Assembly: GCA_051453625.1 (NCBI GenBank)
Contig: JBOZIK010000001.1
Span: 51,021,519-51,085,518 of the forward strand
From: Welwitschia mirabilis
Lineage: Eukaryota; Gnetophyta; Gnetopsida; Welwitschiales
Direction: 5' to 3'
DNA: 64,000 nucleotides
Shown here: positions 24,047-34,881 of the stretch, one piece after another
Position numbering within the stretch: position 1 is the stretch's first letter
Layout: each line of letters starts with the position of its first letter
Notes under the pieces: generated by a model
Databases searched by the model: none
What the model was told of the DNA's origin: nothing
What the model saw: the letters and a program-made list of their open reading frames with translations, nothing else
Program-made: the position numbers and the translations under genes

Positions 24047-24490
24047 TTATTGATCTATACTTATAAAGTTCATAGAAAAGTATCCTTTTTCTACTTGATC
24101 TCTTAACAAATGATGTCTTAGCTTAATATGTTTATTTCTTAAGTGCTGAAAAAAAATTTTAAAGATGTTTATAGAACTACTGTTATCATAAAAGATAGGG
24201 ACTTGTTCAAAATTAACACCTAAAACCTTTAGTATTTTTTTAATCCATAAAAGATGAGTATAACAACTACCTTCTACAATATATTCCACTTCTATAATTA
24301 AAAGAGATATTGAATTTTGTTTCTTACTTGCCCATTCTGCTAAGCATGAACCTGATAGAAAATAATTTCTACCTGTGCTCTTTTTATCATCCTTATAATC
24401 AACCCAATCTACATTACTAAAACCTATAATCTTAAAGGATTTTTCTATAGGATACCACAAACCATAATCACATGTACCTTTTATATACAT
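24047..24490 (-). pseudogene. SIRE-like Ty1/copia RNase H
   Basis: Open for 147 codons on the minus strand. Blocks: YIKGTCDYGLWYPIEKSFKI, GFSNVDWVDYKDDKKSTGRN, FLSGSCLAEWASKKQNSISL, EVEYIVEGSCYTHLLWIKKI and IFYDNSSSINIFK, ending LRNKHIKLRHHLLRDQVEKG. This is the full copia RNase H layout. It is separated from RT (ending 24536) by a short frame break. The Met at 24490 is internal. It is one of the least damaged domains in the window, but catalytic Asp/Glu columns are partly altered (VDW for ADW, EVEY kept). Confidence 0.9.
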
Positions 24491-24535
24491 GATTATTCTT
24501 TTTACTAATTATAGATGTGATTCTTATAGTTGGGA

Positions 24536-25369
24536 TTAATACCTCACATACACTCTAATATTGAACATAATGTCTGATCTACTTATAGTTAAATATAATA
24601 AACTTCCAATCATACTTCTATAAAGTTTTTGATCTACGGATTTAAAATTATCATACAAACTTACTTTATAAGATGTTGACATAGGATTCTCAGTTTTTTT
24701 TGCATTTTCTAATCCAAAATGGTTGATNNNNNNNNNNNNNNNNNNNNNNNNNNNNNNNNNNNNNNNNNNNNNNNNNNNNNNNNNNNNNNNNNNNNNNNNN
24801 NNNNNNNNNNNNNNNNNNNNNNNNNNNNNNNNNNNNNNNNTCATAATAATTACAAAATCTGTTAACAACCTTTCATTTGAGGCACCGAATATGATATCAT
24901 CTACATAGATTTGTATAGTAATGAAATCCTTTTTCAAGTTCTTCATAAACAAGGTTTTATCTACTATTGCATGAATATATCCATTATCATTTAAAAAGGT
25001 GGCTAGTTTTTCATACCAAGATCTTGAAGCTTGTTTTAAATCATATAGGGCTTTCTTAAATCTATACACATGATCAGTTTTATGAGGATCAATAAAACCT
25101 TGTGGTTTCTCTTCATAAACTTCTTCATTTAATGTATCATTCAAAAAGGCACTCTTCACATCCATTTGATACACTTTGAAATTTTTAAAAGCTGTAAAAG
25201 ATAAAAACATTCTAATGCTATCTAGCCTTGCAACAGGAGCAAACATATTACCTACATCAATGCCTTCTATCTGGTTGTAGTCGTATGCTACTAATCTTGC
25301 CTTGTTTTTAATGACATTATTTTCTTTATCACATTTTTTAAAAAAAAATTCACTTAGTTCCAATGACAA
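24536..25369 (-). pseudogene. SIRE-like Ty1/copia reverse transcriptase
   Basis: Longest informative open frame in the window (277 codons, including 38 unknown in gap 24728-24840). Blocks: [96 protein letters not shown] and [17 protein letters not shown]. The catalytic YVDD is intact. After the gap it continues MSTSYKVSLYDNFKSVDQKL and YRSMIGSLLYLTISRSDIMF. The gap length equals the residues expected between these blocks, so this gap looks correctly sized. YVDDIIFG and overall wording point to the SIRE/Maximus lineage. Truncation of the polyprotein makes autonomous activity unlikely. Confidence 0.92.
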
Positions 25370-26590
25370 TTTTTATCTTTTATCCTTTCTACAAGTCCCC
25401 AAACATCATTTCTCTAAAATTTTTGTAGTTCATCCTGCATTACCATCATTCATTCCTCATGAATTTCAACTTCTTCAAATTTTTAGGATTTATTTTTGGA
25501 ACATAAAGAATGTGAGCACACAAATTCTTCATAGAATTTCTTATCTTTATTTTTGAATCAACTTCTCTAATAATAGAATCTAATGGGTAATCTTTTAACT
25601 CTTTGATCTTTTTTAATGTGCCTTCTTTTATACGAGCTTTATTATTTTTAGTGATTACTTTATTAGTTATGGGGATACTTGTAGATATAACATCCTCTTC
25701 ATCTAAACAATTTGGTCTTGTATCAATCTCATCAATTTGTAACTCTTCTACTATTGTTGAAAACTCAATATGCTCTACTGTTAGTTGAGTAGCCTAGAAA
25801 AATAGCTTCATCGGCTTTAGAGTCAAATTTACTTAAATGTTCTCTATCTTTTAGCATATAGCATTTACTTCTGAAGACTTTAAAATATGAAATACTTAGT
25901 TGTATTTCTTTCCATAACTAATATAGTATTTTAACTATACCAAGTCTATGATAAACTCTGTTAATAATATAGCATACTATGCTAATAGCCTCAATCCAAA
26001 ATGATTTAGAAATCTCCTTATCATCTAGAATAGTTAATGCCATTTCTTAGAGGACTCTGTTATTTCTTTTAGCTATACCATTTTGTTGTGACATCTTTTG
26101 AGCTAAAAATTGATGATTAATTTCATTATCAATGCAATATTTCTTAAAGAAATAATTCTTAAATTCACTACCATGATGAATCCTTATTTTCTTTATGGTA
26201 TACCCTTTCTCATTTTGAATATTTTTGCATATCTCAATTCAATATTTGTATGCTTTAGATTTGTTTGATAGGAAAGATACCCAAGTAAATCTAGAAAAGG
26301 CATCAACCATAGTAATAAAATAAAGTTTACCACTTTGAGTTTGAGTGGGGCCTACTAAGTCTATATGAATAATCTCTAATAACATAATTGTGAAAGCTTG
26401 GTTTTTACTTTTATGTGAAGTTCTTATTTATTTATCCTTTTGACATGCATCACATAAACCTTGTTTTTTACATTTATCTTAGGGATACCTTTCATAAATT
26501 TTTTACAAATAAACATTTTCAATTGATCATAATTAACATGACCTAATCATTTATGTCAAAGCTCTTCTTAAGAAACATTTAAAAAATAAC
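25370..26590 (-). pseudogene. SIRE-like copia integrase and linker
   Basis: Read on the minus strand from about 26570 leftward: FTWVSFLSNKSEAF, then IKKIRIHHGSEFKN (HGSEF replaces DHGxEF, so the Asp is changed to His), then NHQFLAQKMSQQNGIAKRNN (the PQQNGVxERKNR block). SKADEAIFLGYS-type wording follows and the linker runs to RT. The linker includes an open acidic stretch around 25600-25800. Stops are Gln/Trp-type. The N-terminal part of the integrase lies in gap 26591-27207. Confidence 0.85.
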
Positions 26591-27207
26591 NNNNNNNNNN
26601 NNNNNNNNNNNNNNNNNNNNNNNNNNNNNNNNNNNNNNNNNNNNNNNNNNNNNNNNNNNNNNNNNNNNNNNNNNNNNNNNNNNNNNNNNNNNNNNNNNNN
26701 NNNNNNNNNNNNNNNNNNNNNNNNNNNNNNNNNNNNNNNNNNNNNNNNNNNNNNNNNNNNNNNNNNNNNNNNNNNNNNNNNNNNNNNNNNNNNNNNNNNN
26801 NNNNNNNNNNNNNNNNNNNNNNNNNNNNNNNNNNNNNNNNNNNNNNNNNNNNNNNNNNNNNNNNNNNNNNNNNNNNNNNNNNNNNNNNNNNNNNNNNNNN
26901 NNNNNNNNNNNNNNNNNNNNNNNNNNNNNNNNNNNNNNNNNNNNNNNNNNNNNNNNNNNNNNNNNNNNNNNNNNNNNNNNNNNNNNNNNNNNNNNNNNNN
27001 NNNNNNNNNNNNNNNNNNNNNNNNNNNNNNNNNNNNNNNNNNNNNNNNNNNNNNNNNNNNNNNNNNNNNNNNNNNNNNNNNNNNNNNNNNNNNNNNNNNN
27101 NNNNNNNNNNNNNNNNNNNNNNNNNNNNNNNNNNNNNNNNNNNNNNNNNNNNNNNNNNNNNNNNNNNNNNNNNNNNNNNNNNNNNNNNNNNNNNNNNNNN
27201 NNNNNNN
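26591..27207. other. Assembly gap (617 N) inside copia PR-IN region
   Basis: Unknown bases between the protease end and the integrase core. The flanks show no shared sequence, so this gap is likely to hold real integrase N-terminal coding DNA. Confidence 0.9.
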
Positions 27208-28235
27208 TATAAAACTTTATTAATTCTAGAAATATTATCTCCACTGATGCTTCCAATATCTTCTATTTTTACTCTTCTGTTATCACCAAAATTCACTTTT
27301 TATCCATCAAAGTTACTTAATTACTTGAATTTGGATTTGTCTCCCATCATATGTCTTGAACATCCACTATCCAAATACTATCTATGACTATTTAAGACCT
27401 TAAAAGATGTTTGAATTAAAAGACTTTTAAGATCATTAGCTTTTACCCACTAGTTTTTTAAGACTCATATGGTATATCTCCTTTTGAAATAAATTTAAAA
27501 GAAAACAATTAACTAAATTTGAAAATAAAATTAACTTTTTAGCATTGCAAAAAAGTTTTGAATGTCCTATCTTTTTACAAAAATGATAAGTAGCTTTTTA
27601 CATAAACTTACTTTGCCATGTTACCTGATTTTATTGTCTTTGTCGCTTTTGAGAAATGAATCCAATACCTGACTTATCACTAGCAAGTTTTAAAACTCCA
27701 AGTAACTATTCTAATTTGGAAGAATTACTAGAAAATTTATTAAAAAAAAGAGAGAAACCTTTTACCTCTAGAATGAGATTAGAGTTTTTTTAATTTGATC
27801 TTCTTGTATCTCAATTTCATTTCCTTCTTTTCTTTGGTAAGAGACTTTACAATTTCTTTAGATCATTTATTCTTTTAAACAACTTTTTACATTCCAAGTA
27901 TAGTTTTTGATAGGTATCTTCTAGCTCATCTTGTTCTTTATTAATTACATCTAAATTATCATGCTCTGATATTCTAGGCAAGTTCTATAGAGGAGGCACA
28001 ATTGCCATGAAGGATATTCTTCTACCTTCATTAGATTCTTAACCTCATCTATTGTCATTTTTTCAAGAGTCCTTTGTATATTAATAGCTTGCAATCTACT
28101 TGAAAATATATCCACATACTATTCCAAATATACCAATAAGAGTACAAGTGTCTAAAAAAGGCACAATTAAAAAATCAACAAAGGGATTACTCATTTTCAG
28201 ATTCTAGAGTCTAGATAGGTTAAAATCTAAAAATG
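27208..28235 (-). pseudogene. SIRE-like copia gag zinc knuckle and protease
   Basis: Minus strand, before integrase. The gag knuckle reads YHFCKKIGHSKLFC (27541-27592), with the first Cys of CX2CX4HX4C changed to Tyr and the other ligands kept. The protease has LDSGCSRHMMGDKSKFK (27348-27374 onward), so the active-site Asp-Ser-Gly is present, followed after two stops by VNFGDNRRVKIEDIGSISGD. Gag upstream of the knuckle (27.6-28.2 kb) is badly worn and I could not align its capsid part. The primer-binding site lies immediately upstream at 28247. Confidence 0.8.
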
Positions 28236-28246
28236 GACTGAACTTA

Positions 28247-28258
28247 GCTCTGATACCA
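28247..28258 (-). promoter_or_regulatory. Primer-binding site of the SIRE-like copia
   Basis: Minus strand TGGTATCAGAGC, complementary to the 3' end of plant initiator-Met tRNA, 2 nt from the LTR. It fixes the element's orientation and the inner edge of the 5' LTR. Confidence 0.85.
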
Positions 28259-28260
28259 AT

Positions 28261-29460
28261 TTTTGGGATTGTAAACCCTAAAGAGAGGGGTGAATAGGTT
28301 CTTCAAATATTCAAATAAACTTATGATGAATACTTACTTAAAATAGATTACTAGAAACCTTGTGTGTGAAAAACTCAAAGTATTTAGAAAAATGAAAAGC
28401 ATAAGAATACTGATTAGATGTATACAAGTTTTATAGTGATTTGAGAAACTTCCTACTCCACTCTTGATGATCAGCTTATTTTCAAGTCTGATCTAGATCT
28501 TTATTAAGTCTTTCAGATATTGCAAATTCACCTATAATCTTTACACATAGACTTTTATGGGCTAAGTTTTAACCTTTTTAAATGAACTTTTACAGGCTAA
28601 GTTTCAACCTTCGGAAGATGTGATAGTGATGGTAAAAATGCCCTAGTACACTGATACCACTTATTCTTTAAAACAATGATAGTAATAAAGCTTTTCGTTT
28701 ATAAATGATATGAACTACAATAATGAAGTACAAGATCAGACCTTTTATATGCAAAGATACAATAGATGTCGGCTCATCCTTGGTCAGGAATGCAATGCTA
28801 AGATAGTATAATGATTAATTACTAGTTTCAATTGTATGTTATTTTAGTAATTTCTTCTTGGCTATTTATAATGGAAGGCTTTTAGAATTTATTACACTTA
28901 AAAATGCACTTCTAACAATTAGAAATAACCACATAATGAATACATAATAGATACGAAATTTTTGTTTTCATTCTGTCTGGTCCACTCCTTAAGCATCCAA
29001 TTGACCCCTCTTGGTGCTGTGACTTAAACAAGTCACCTAAGTAAACTATTTCATCATCCTAGATTCTTATAGATTCATGCCCGATTGACCCCTCAAGGTC
29101 CAGTCGATTGCTCATCTAGTTGCTCGCATATCTGTCTAGTTGTCTACTCATCCTAACAAAAATCCATTCTAGTTTTATGCATTAGGTTTAATCGACTCCT
29201 CAGGTGTCTAGTTAACCCTTTAATGATTGACTCAGGGATATTAGGTACATAGTTCTTAGGCCTAGTAAACCCCTTATAGGTCTAGTCACCCCTTGAAAAC
29301 CTATTCAAAAGTATTGGTTCTTAGGTTTATAGGTCTGGTCGACCCCTTAAAATCTGATTGATCCCTTTGAACTCAGTCTAATTTTAAGAGTTCACTCTAG
29401 GTATAGTTAATCCCTTGAAAGTTTAGTCAATTCCTCAAGAGTGTAATTGAACTTAACAGG
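28261..29460 (-). repeat. 5' LTR region of the SIRE-like copia
   Basis: Starts beside the primer site with TTTTGGGATTGTAAACCC, a worn TGTTGGGATTG-type copia LTR end as read on the plus strand. The outer end and target duplication were not found. The LTR probably runs into gap 29518-30306 or ends near 29.46 kb. The outer half is a minisatellite of TCGACCCCTT wording. No matching 3' LTR was recognised left of 24.0 kb, so that end seems truncated or lost. Confidence 0.6.
28975..29460. repeat. Degenerate ~20-bp minisatellite (GTCTAGTCGACCCCTTAAGG-like)
   Basis: More than ten worn copies. Examples: CCAATTGACCCCTCTTGG (28998), CCGATTGACCCCTCAAGGTC (29082), GTTTAATCGACTCCTCAGG (29185), GGTCTGGTCGACCCCTTAAA (29332) and TAGTTAATCCCTTGAAAG (29404). 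GC-richer than the surroundings. The spacing is about 20-25 bp, with larger interruptions. Confidence 0.75.
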
Positions 29461-29478
29461 TTTCAGCTTCTAACCTAT

Positions 29479-30345
29479 AAGTGATCAATATTTTCTGCAT
29501 AAATACACAAATTCTGCNNNNNNNNNNNNNNNNNNNNNNNNNNNNNNNNNNNNNNNNNNNNNNNNNNNNNNNNNNNNNNNNNNNNNNNNNNNNNNNNNNN
29601 NNNNNNNNNNNNNNNNNNNNNNNNNNNNNNNNNNNNNNNNNNNNNNNNNNNNNNNNNNNNNNNNNNNNNNNNNNNNNNNNNNNNNNNNNNNNNNNNNNNN
29701 NNNNNNNNNNNNNNNNNNNNNNNNNNNNNNNNNNNNNNNNNNNNNNNNNNNNNNNNNNNNNNNNNNNNNNNNNNNNNNNNNNNNNNNNNNNNNNNNNNNN
29801 NNNNNNNNNNNNNNNNNNNNNNNNNNNNNNNNNNNNNNNNNNNNNNNNNNNNNNNNNNNNNNNNNNNNNNNNNNNNNNNNNNNNNNNNNNNNNNNNNNNN
29901 NNNNNNNNNNNNNNNNNNNNNNNNNNNNNNNNNNNNNNNNNNNNNNNNNNNNNNNNNNNNNNNNNNNNNNNNNNNNNNNNNNNNNNNNNNNNNNNNNNNN
30001 NNNNNNNNNNNNNNNNNNNNNNNNNNNNNNNNNNNNNNNNNNNNNNNNNNNNNNNNNNNNNNNNNNNNNNNNNNNNNNNNNNNNNNNNNNNNNNNNNNNN
30101 NNNNNNNNNNNNNNNNNNNNNNNNNNNNNNNNNNNNNNNNNNNNNNNNNNNNNNNNNNNNNNNNNNNNNNNNNNNNNNNNNNNNNNNNNNNNNNNNNNNN
30201 NNNNNNNNNNNNNNNNNNNNNNNNNNNNNNNNNNNNNNNNNNNNNNNNNNNNNNNNNNNNNNNNNNNNNNNNNNNNNNNNNNNNNNNNNNNNNNNNNNNN
30301 NNNNNNAAGTGATCAATATTTTCTACATAAATACACAAATTATGA
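29479..30345. other. 789-N gap flanked by the same 39 bp
   Basis: Bases 29479-29517 and the 39 bases from 30307 are the same sequence with about two to three differences, each abutting the gap 29518-30306. As with the first gap, unmerged contig ends are the simplest reading. If so, the copia LTR region and the Athila integrase remnant are directly adjacent. Confidence 0.75.
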
Positions 30346-30860
30346 TTTATATAAAACATTAGTTTGACATAAATTGATAATACATAATCTAATAAATAGG
30401 ACCTATAAAACAAATACCCTAATAATTAAGACATTTATATTCAAGAATAGGTCTAAGGAGCATCTCTTGAGTATAAATAAGGCTACCATAATACTAACAA
30501 GGATCACACTTTTTAGCAAAATCAAAAGAATCTTGAAAAAAAATAGGCCAATAAAAACTAGAACAAAGAACTTTTATATCTATTTTCTACTACTAAAATG
30601 TCCTTTAAAACACTACCATAACAAAGATAAAGAATATCAGATTTTTCCTAATTAAGCATACATTTTTGCATAATTTGATCTTTACATCTATGATACAAAT
30701 GTGGCTCTATCCACTCATAGTCACCTATCTAATAGAGAAAAGATTTGCATTAATTATAATTCCAACATTGTGGTGTTTTCATGGTAATAAGGTAATTAAT
30801 AATATCTACATACCAAGGAGAAGGATGAGTAGAAGATATAGCAAAAAATGACTCATCTGA
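30346..30860 (-). pseudogene. Athila-type integrase N-terminal remnant (copy 2)
   Basis: Minus strand, following RNase H. Blocks: DYEWIEPHLYHRCKDQIMQK (the family's WDEPYLYKHCxDQIIRRC), then a worn H2C2-type segment with KGHFSSRK and FVLVFIGLFFF (for GFYWPTLF). Near 30400 comes EYKCLNY...GICFIGPIY, matching FDVWGIDFMGPF at the start of the catalytic core. The core itself is cut off at the gap. Many stops. Confidence 0.7.
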
Positions 30861-31335
30861 AAAAGTATCATCAATAACAAAATCATTAGAAGGAGAAGAA
30901 AGATGAGACAAATGATCAATAATATAATTATGCTTTCATGTTTTATCAATGATGGTCAAATTAAACTCTTGCATAAGGAGGATTCATCTAATCAATTTAG
31001 CACTAGATTTTTTCTTAGTTATAAGGTAATGAATAGTAGCATGGTGAGTATAAACATTTATGAAAGCCTAAAAGTTAATGTCGAAATTTATCAAGGCAAA
31101 AGATGATTGTTAATATTTCCTTATTTGTAGTAATGTAATTCATTTGAGTTCTAGATAGATACTTACTATGGTAAGATATAACTTTAAAATCATTTTCATA
31201 TTTTTGACAAAGTACCAAACCCATGGTAAAATTACTCATGTCACACATCAATTCAAAATCCTTTTACCAATTGGGTCCCATTACAATAGAAGTGTAAGAA
31301 AGTTTATGTTTAAATATATTAAAAGAAAGTTGACA
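30861..31335 (-). pseudogene. Athila-type RNase H remnant (copy 2)
   Basis: Minus strand. Recognisable end of RNase H: HATIHYLITKKKSSAKLIR, then ILLMQEFNLTIIDKT and a worn DHLSHL for DHLSRL, followed by the acidic spacer before integrase (DDTFSDESFF). The front half is poorly kept. Plus-strand open stretches here (30903-31106, 31168-31371) are shadows. Confidence 0.75.
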
Positions 31336-31439
31336 AGATTGATTCCTTTGAAATTTAGCTTCTTTTTCTAGTAACAAGTAAAGGATTTACAAATGTTTGC
31401 TTGATCATGAATAAACTAATGATAAAAACCACAATGACC

Positions 31440-32340
31440 AAGAAAAAATCTAACATGTTTCATATTTGTGGGAGGATTTATATTTTAAATAATACCAACT
31501 TTTTCAAGGTCCATTCTAATCCTTTTTTTTGAAATATGGTAACTCAAAATAATTCCAATTTTAACTAAAAATAAACTATTTTTCTAACTCAAATGTAGTC
31601 CACTAGAAATGCATCGATCAAGAACTTTCTCTAATTATTCTAAGATTTTTTTCAAAAGTTTAAGCATAAATAGAGAAGTTATCCATAAAAATTTTTATTG
31701 AGTACTCTAACATATCAGAAAAAATACCATCATATCACACTGAAAACTACTAGGAAGATTACAAAGTCCAAAAGGCATGCATCTAAAAGCATAAATTACC
31801 AAAATTTTAAGTGAAAGTAGTTTTGTCTTAGTTCTCACTAGCAATGCAAACCTGATTGTAACCAATATATTCCTTAAGAAAATAATAAAATGCATGTCCC
31901 TAAATTTTATTAAGTATCTGATTAAGAAAAGGAAAAAGATAGTGATCTTTTTTTATTACTTCATTTAATTTTCTAAAATCTATGCACATCCTCCATTTCC
32001 CATCTTTCTTAGGTACTACCATCAAAGGACTAATCCACTTACTATTAGCTATGATATAAATGATTTTAACATCCATTAATTTTATGATTTCATCTTTAAT
32101 AACTTAGTTTAAGGCTAAATTAAATCTATGATAGGATTGCCTAATAGGTTTTGCATTATTCTTAAAGTAGATTTTATGTTAGACAATTAAGGTAGGAATG
32201 GCTATCAAATCTTTATGGGACCTAGCAAACACCTTTACCTTAGATTGTAGAAGAGAGATTAGCTTAATTCTTATTGAGGGATAATATTTTTATTAATTAT
32301 TAAAGGTTTATTTAGATCATTATTTAGAAAAATGTATTTC
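31440..32340 (-). pseudogene. Athila-type reverse transcriptase remnant (copy 2)
   Basis: Minus strand. Lead-in reads AIPTLIV, stop, HKIYFKNNAKPIRQSYHRFN, and RT continues NSKWISPLMVVPKKDGKWRM, CIDFRKLNEVIKKDHYLFPF and YYFLKEYIGYNQVCIASENE. The catalytic block is IFMDNFSIYA (about 31670-31700): the second Asp of FMDD has become Asn, so the active site is lost. This copy differs from the RT at 1-1345, so it is a separate insertion. RNase H and integrase follow at lower coordinates. Confidence 0.88.
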
Positions 32341-33135
32341 AGTCCACTGGGTAAAGGTTTCAAATTCAGATTTGAATTTAGATTTTTATTTTCTTTAAAT
32401 TTTTAAGAAATTCCACTGTCGTCTTATACTGTCATCCAGATGTTAGTAGTAAATGACCATCCTTCAAATATAAAATCTTAGTTCTGCTCAGATTTTAAAC
32501 TTTTGCATAGTTGATAAACTCAGTCTCTCGACTCTCCAAATCAAAATAATCAATTTTTAGATGGTTAAAATCAAGTTGATATTTATCAAAAACATTCAAG
32601 TTGTCTACTTCTACTTGATCATTAAACAAATTTGGTTTGTAAAGCATTGACCATCTCTCTTCAAGTGGTAGTGCTATAAAAACAAAGTTTGCTTTATTTC
32701 TTTTTTTTACACTTAAATCATTTCTTGGATCTTTTGTAGCCACATTAAATATTCTTATTAAAAATTCTTATTTCCTAAATGATATTCCATCAAATTTATT
32801 CTTGTATCTATGATACAATGGACTATTAAATAAAAGGATTTACCTAGAAGTAAATGATAACCATGAATATATTCAGCTTCGATTACAACAACATCAATGG
32901 ATAGAAAGCTTTTTTAATCTGAATGACAAAATTCTTAATCACACCTAAAGATTTCTTAACAAAAGTATCAGCTAAATCTAAAACAATCCTTGTAGGCTTT
33001 ATTCTATTTTCCAATCCAAGTCATTGATAAATGTGTAAGGGTATAATGTTAACATGAGTTCTAATATCAATCAAGGCTTTTTTAATTCTTCTATTTTCCT
33101 CTAAAGTGATACTAACAGTTGCTACCCCCAAATCT
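32341..33135 (-). pseudogene. Athila-type protease and spacer (copy 2)
   Basis: Minus strand. The protease reads VATVSITLEENRRIKKALID, then NIIPLHIYQ, then ENRIKPTRIVLDLADTFVKK and SLGVIKNFVIQIKKAFYPLM, matching the Athila retropepsin. The active-site segment that should be DLGASVN is DIRTHVN, so Asp stays but the Gly is lost. The spacer to RT contains an open stretch 32495-32743 (FDKYQLDFNHLKIDYFDLES), acidic and without a known fold. Stops are of the Gln/Arg type. Confidence 0.75.
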
Positions 33136-34858
33136 TTAAACTTTGGACATTTCTATAAAGCTAAGTTATTAATGGATTAAGCTAGGAAGACTTTACTAGG
33201 AATGGTTTATTATTGTTTTCTCCTAATCAGGTTTTTCCATAACTTAGAATACTTAGGGTTCTCTTGTAAAAATTCTTAAAATGATAAATTTATACTTACA
33301 TTTTATATTAAGACTTTTAAATTATCATCAAAAGTAGGATTTATATTTAATCTATTAAGCCAAGAGATAGCAGGTTTCTTATAAGAAGGATTTTTTTTTA
33401 ATCACTCAAAGAAGAAGAAAAAGAATGATTTTCTCATATTTTTATATTTTCTTCTTCATCATTTTTATCACTTTAAGATCACGGGTGAGAGGTTTTATCT
33501 CATTTTCACTTATTGTTATTACGTTACAATTTTTCTTAACTTCATTTGGATTTGGTAAAGGTTGAGTGATAAGTGACCCTTGTGGTCTTTGACTAGCAAG
33601 TATGGCTTGTTGTAAAATACCCACAATATATTTCAATATTTGAATTTGTTCTTTCTTATATTTCTCTTAACTCATTAATGGAATTTCTAAGTGAATCACC
33701 TTGGTTTTATGAGTTGGATGAGCTTACTTAATTATTTGAGTTGTTTAATTGGAAATTTACGTTTTCAAATCTCTTTTTAAATGGTTAGAAGTTAGGATAA
33801 TTTGTTTGAAAATTTTTAAAGTTGGGTTGTCACTCATCCTAGGTTGAAAATTATTATGATTTTGGATTTGACTTTGATTTTAGTTTTGGTTAAATTTTTA
33901 GGACCTTTGGATAAAGGCACACAGTTATTCATAAATTCTTTCTTTGTATATTGAAAGTAAAGAATACTCGTTTGTAACATGATAATTATCTTTTCACAAA
34001 TCACAAGTTGGAGCTACAACTACACTCTTTTCAGTTGGCACCTTTGCATCTAAAAATCATTTGATTGTGTTTTTTTAAAGTTGAGATGAAATCCTAAATG
34101 ATATTTGTTAGTTCATTTTCAATTCTTATTTCTTATTTTTCTTGCTTAACATCCTTAAGATCTTTAATGATTTGACCTATAGTTTAATTTTTTCTAGATG
34201 AGGATTTAGGCCAAGTTTGACTTACTTCTATTAACTCTTCAACACATTCTAAGCATTTTCTAAGGTAAGGTTCACCAGATTTCCTCAGCATGAAAAATCA
34301 ACTAGTTGCTTTATTTGACTATTAAGTCTACTATAAAAGGAATCTATTAATTCTTCTTGAGAAAATGCATCAACAAGATTTGAATGTAAAGCAATAAAAT
34401 ATCTCTCATAGATAAAGGCATAATCTTTATTAGACTATTGTTGAAAGTTGGTTACTTTTTTCTTATATTTTTTAATAGTACTTTCACTTATGAACATTTT
34501 AATGAAGGCTTCTTGAACTTGACTCCATGATTTTAAACTTTTATGAAGAATTGTTCTTAACCAAAGTTTAGCTTTACCTTTTAAGGTGATGGGAAAAATG
34601 ACCATGTAAGTTCTATCACTTATTTTTTATTACCATTTATTAAAGTGAGCACTAACTATTTAATGTTGGTAATGTTTTGTAAAGGAACTTCATTAAATTC
34701 ACCACTAAAAATGGGATAAGCATTTAGGTTTCTAAGTTCAAAAACATCACTAAGAGGTAAATCAAAAGGGATTTGGATTTCACATTTTTTATTAGCAATC
34801 CGTTCTCGTAGGATGACATTGACATTGGGTTTAATAGGTGTAGTCGTAGGGGTTCTAA
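33136..34858 (-). pseudogene. Athila-type gag remnant (copy 2)
   Basis: Minus strand, directly upstream of the protease. It begins near 34830 with NPNVNVILRERIANKKCEIQ, then IPFDLPLSDVFELRNLNAYP and FSGEFNEVPLQN, like the Athila gag head (RERIA...FE..P...I.M.Q). A C-terminal open stretch, 33442-33636, reads MKYIVGILQQAILASQRPQG and QPLPNPNEVKKNCNVIT, a family-like tail. Between them are many stops and frame changes (FMLRKSGEPYLRKCLECVEE recognisable). A 23-N gap (34859-34881) sits at the presumed start. Confidence 0.7.
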
Positions 34859-34881
34859 NNNNNNNNNNNNNNNNNNNNNNN

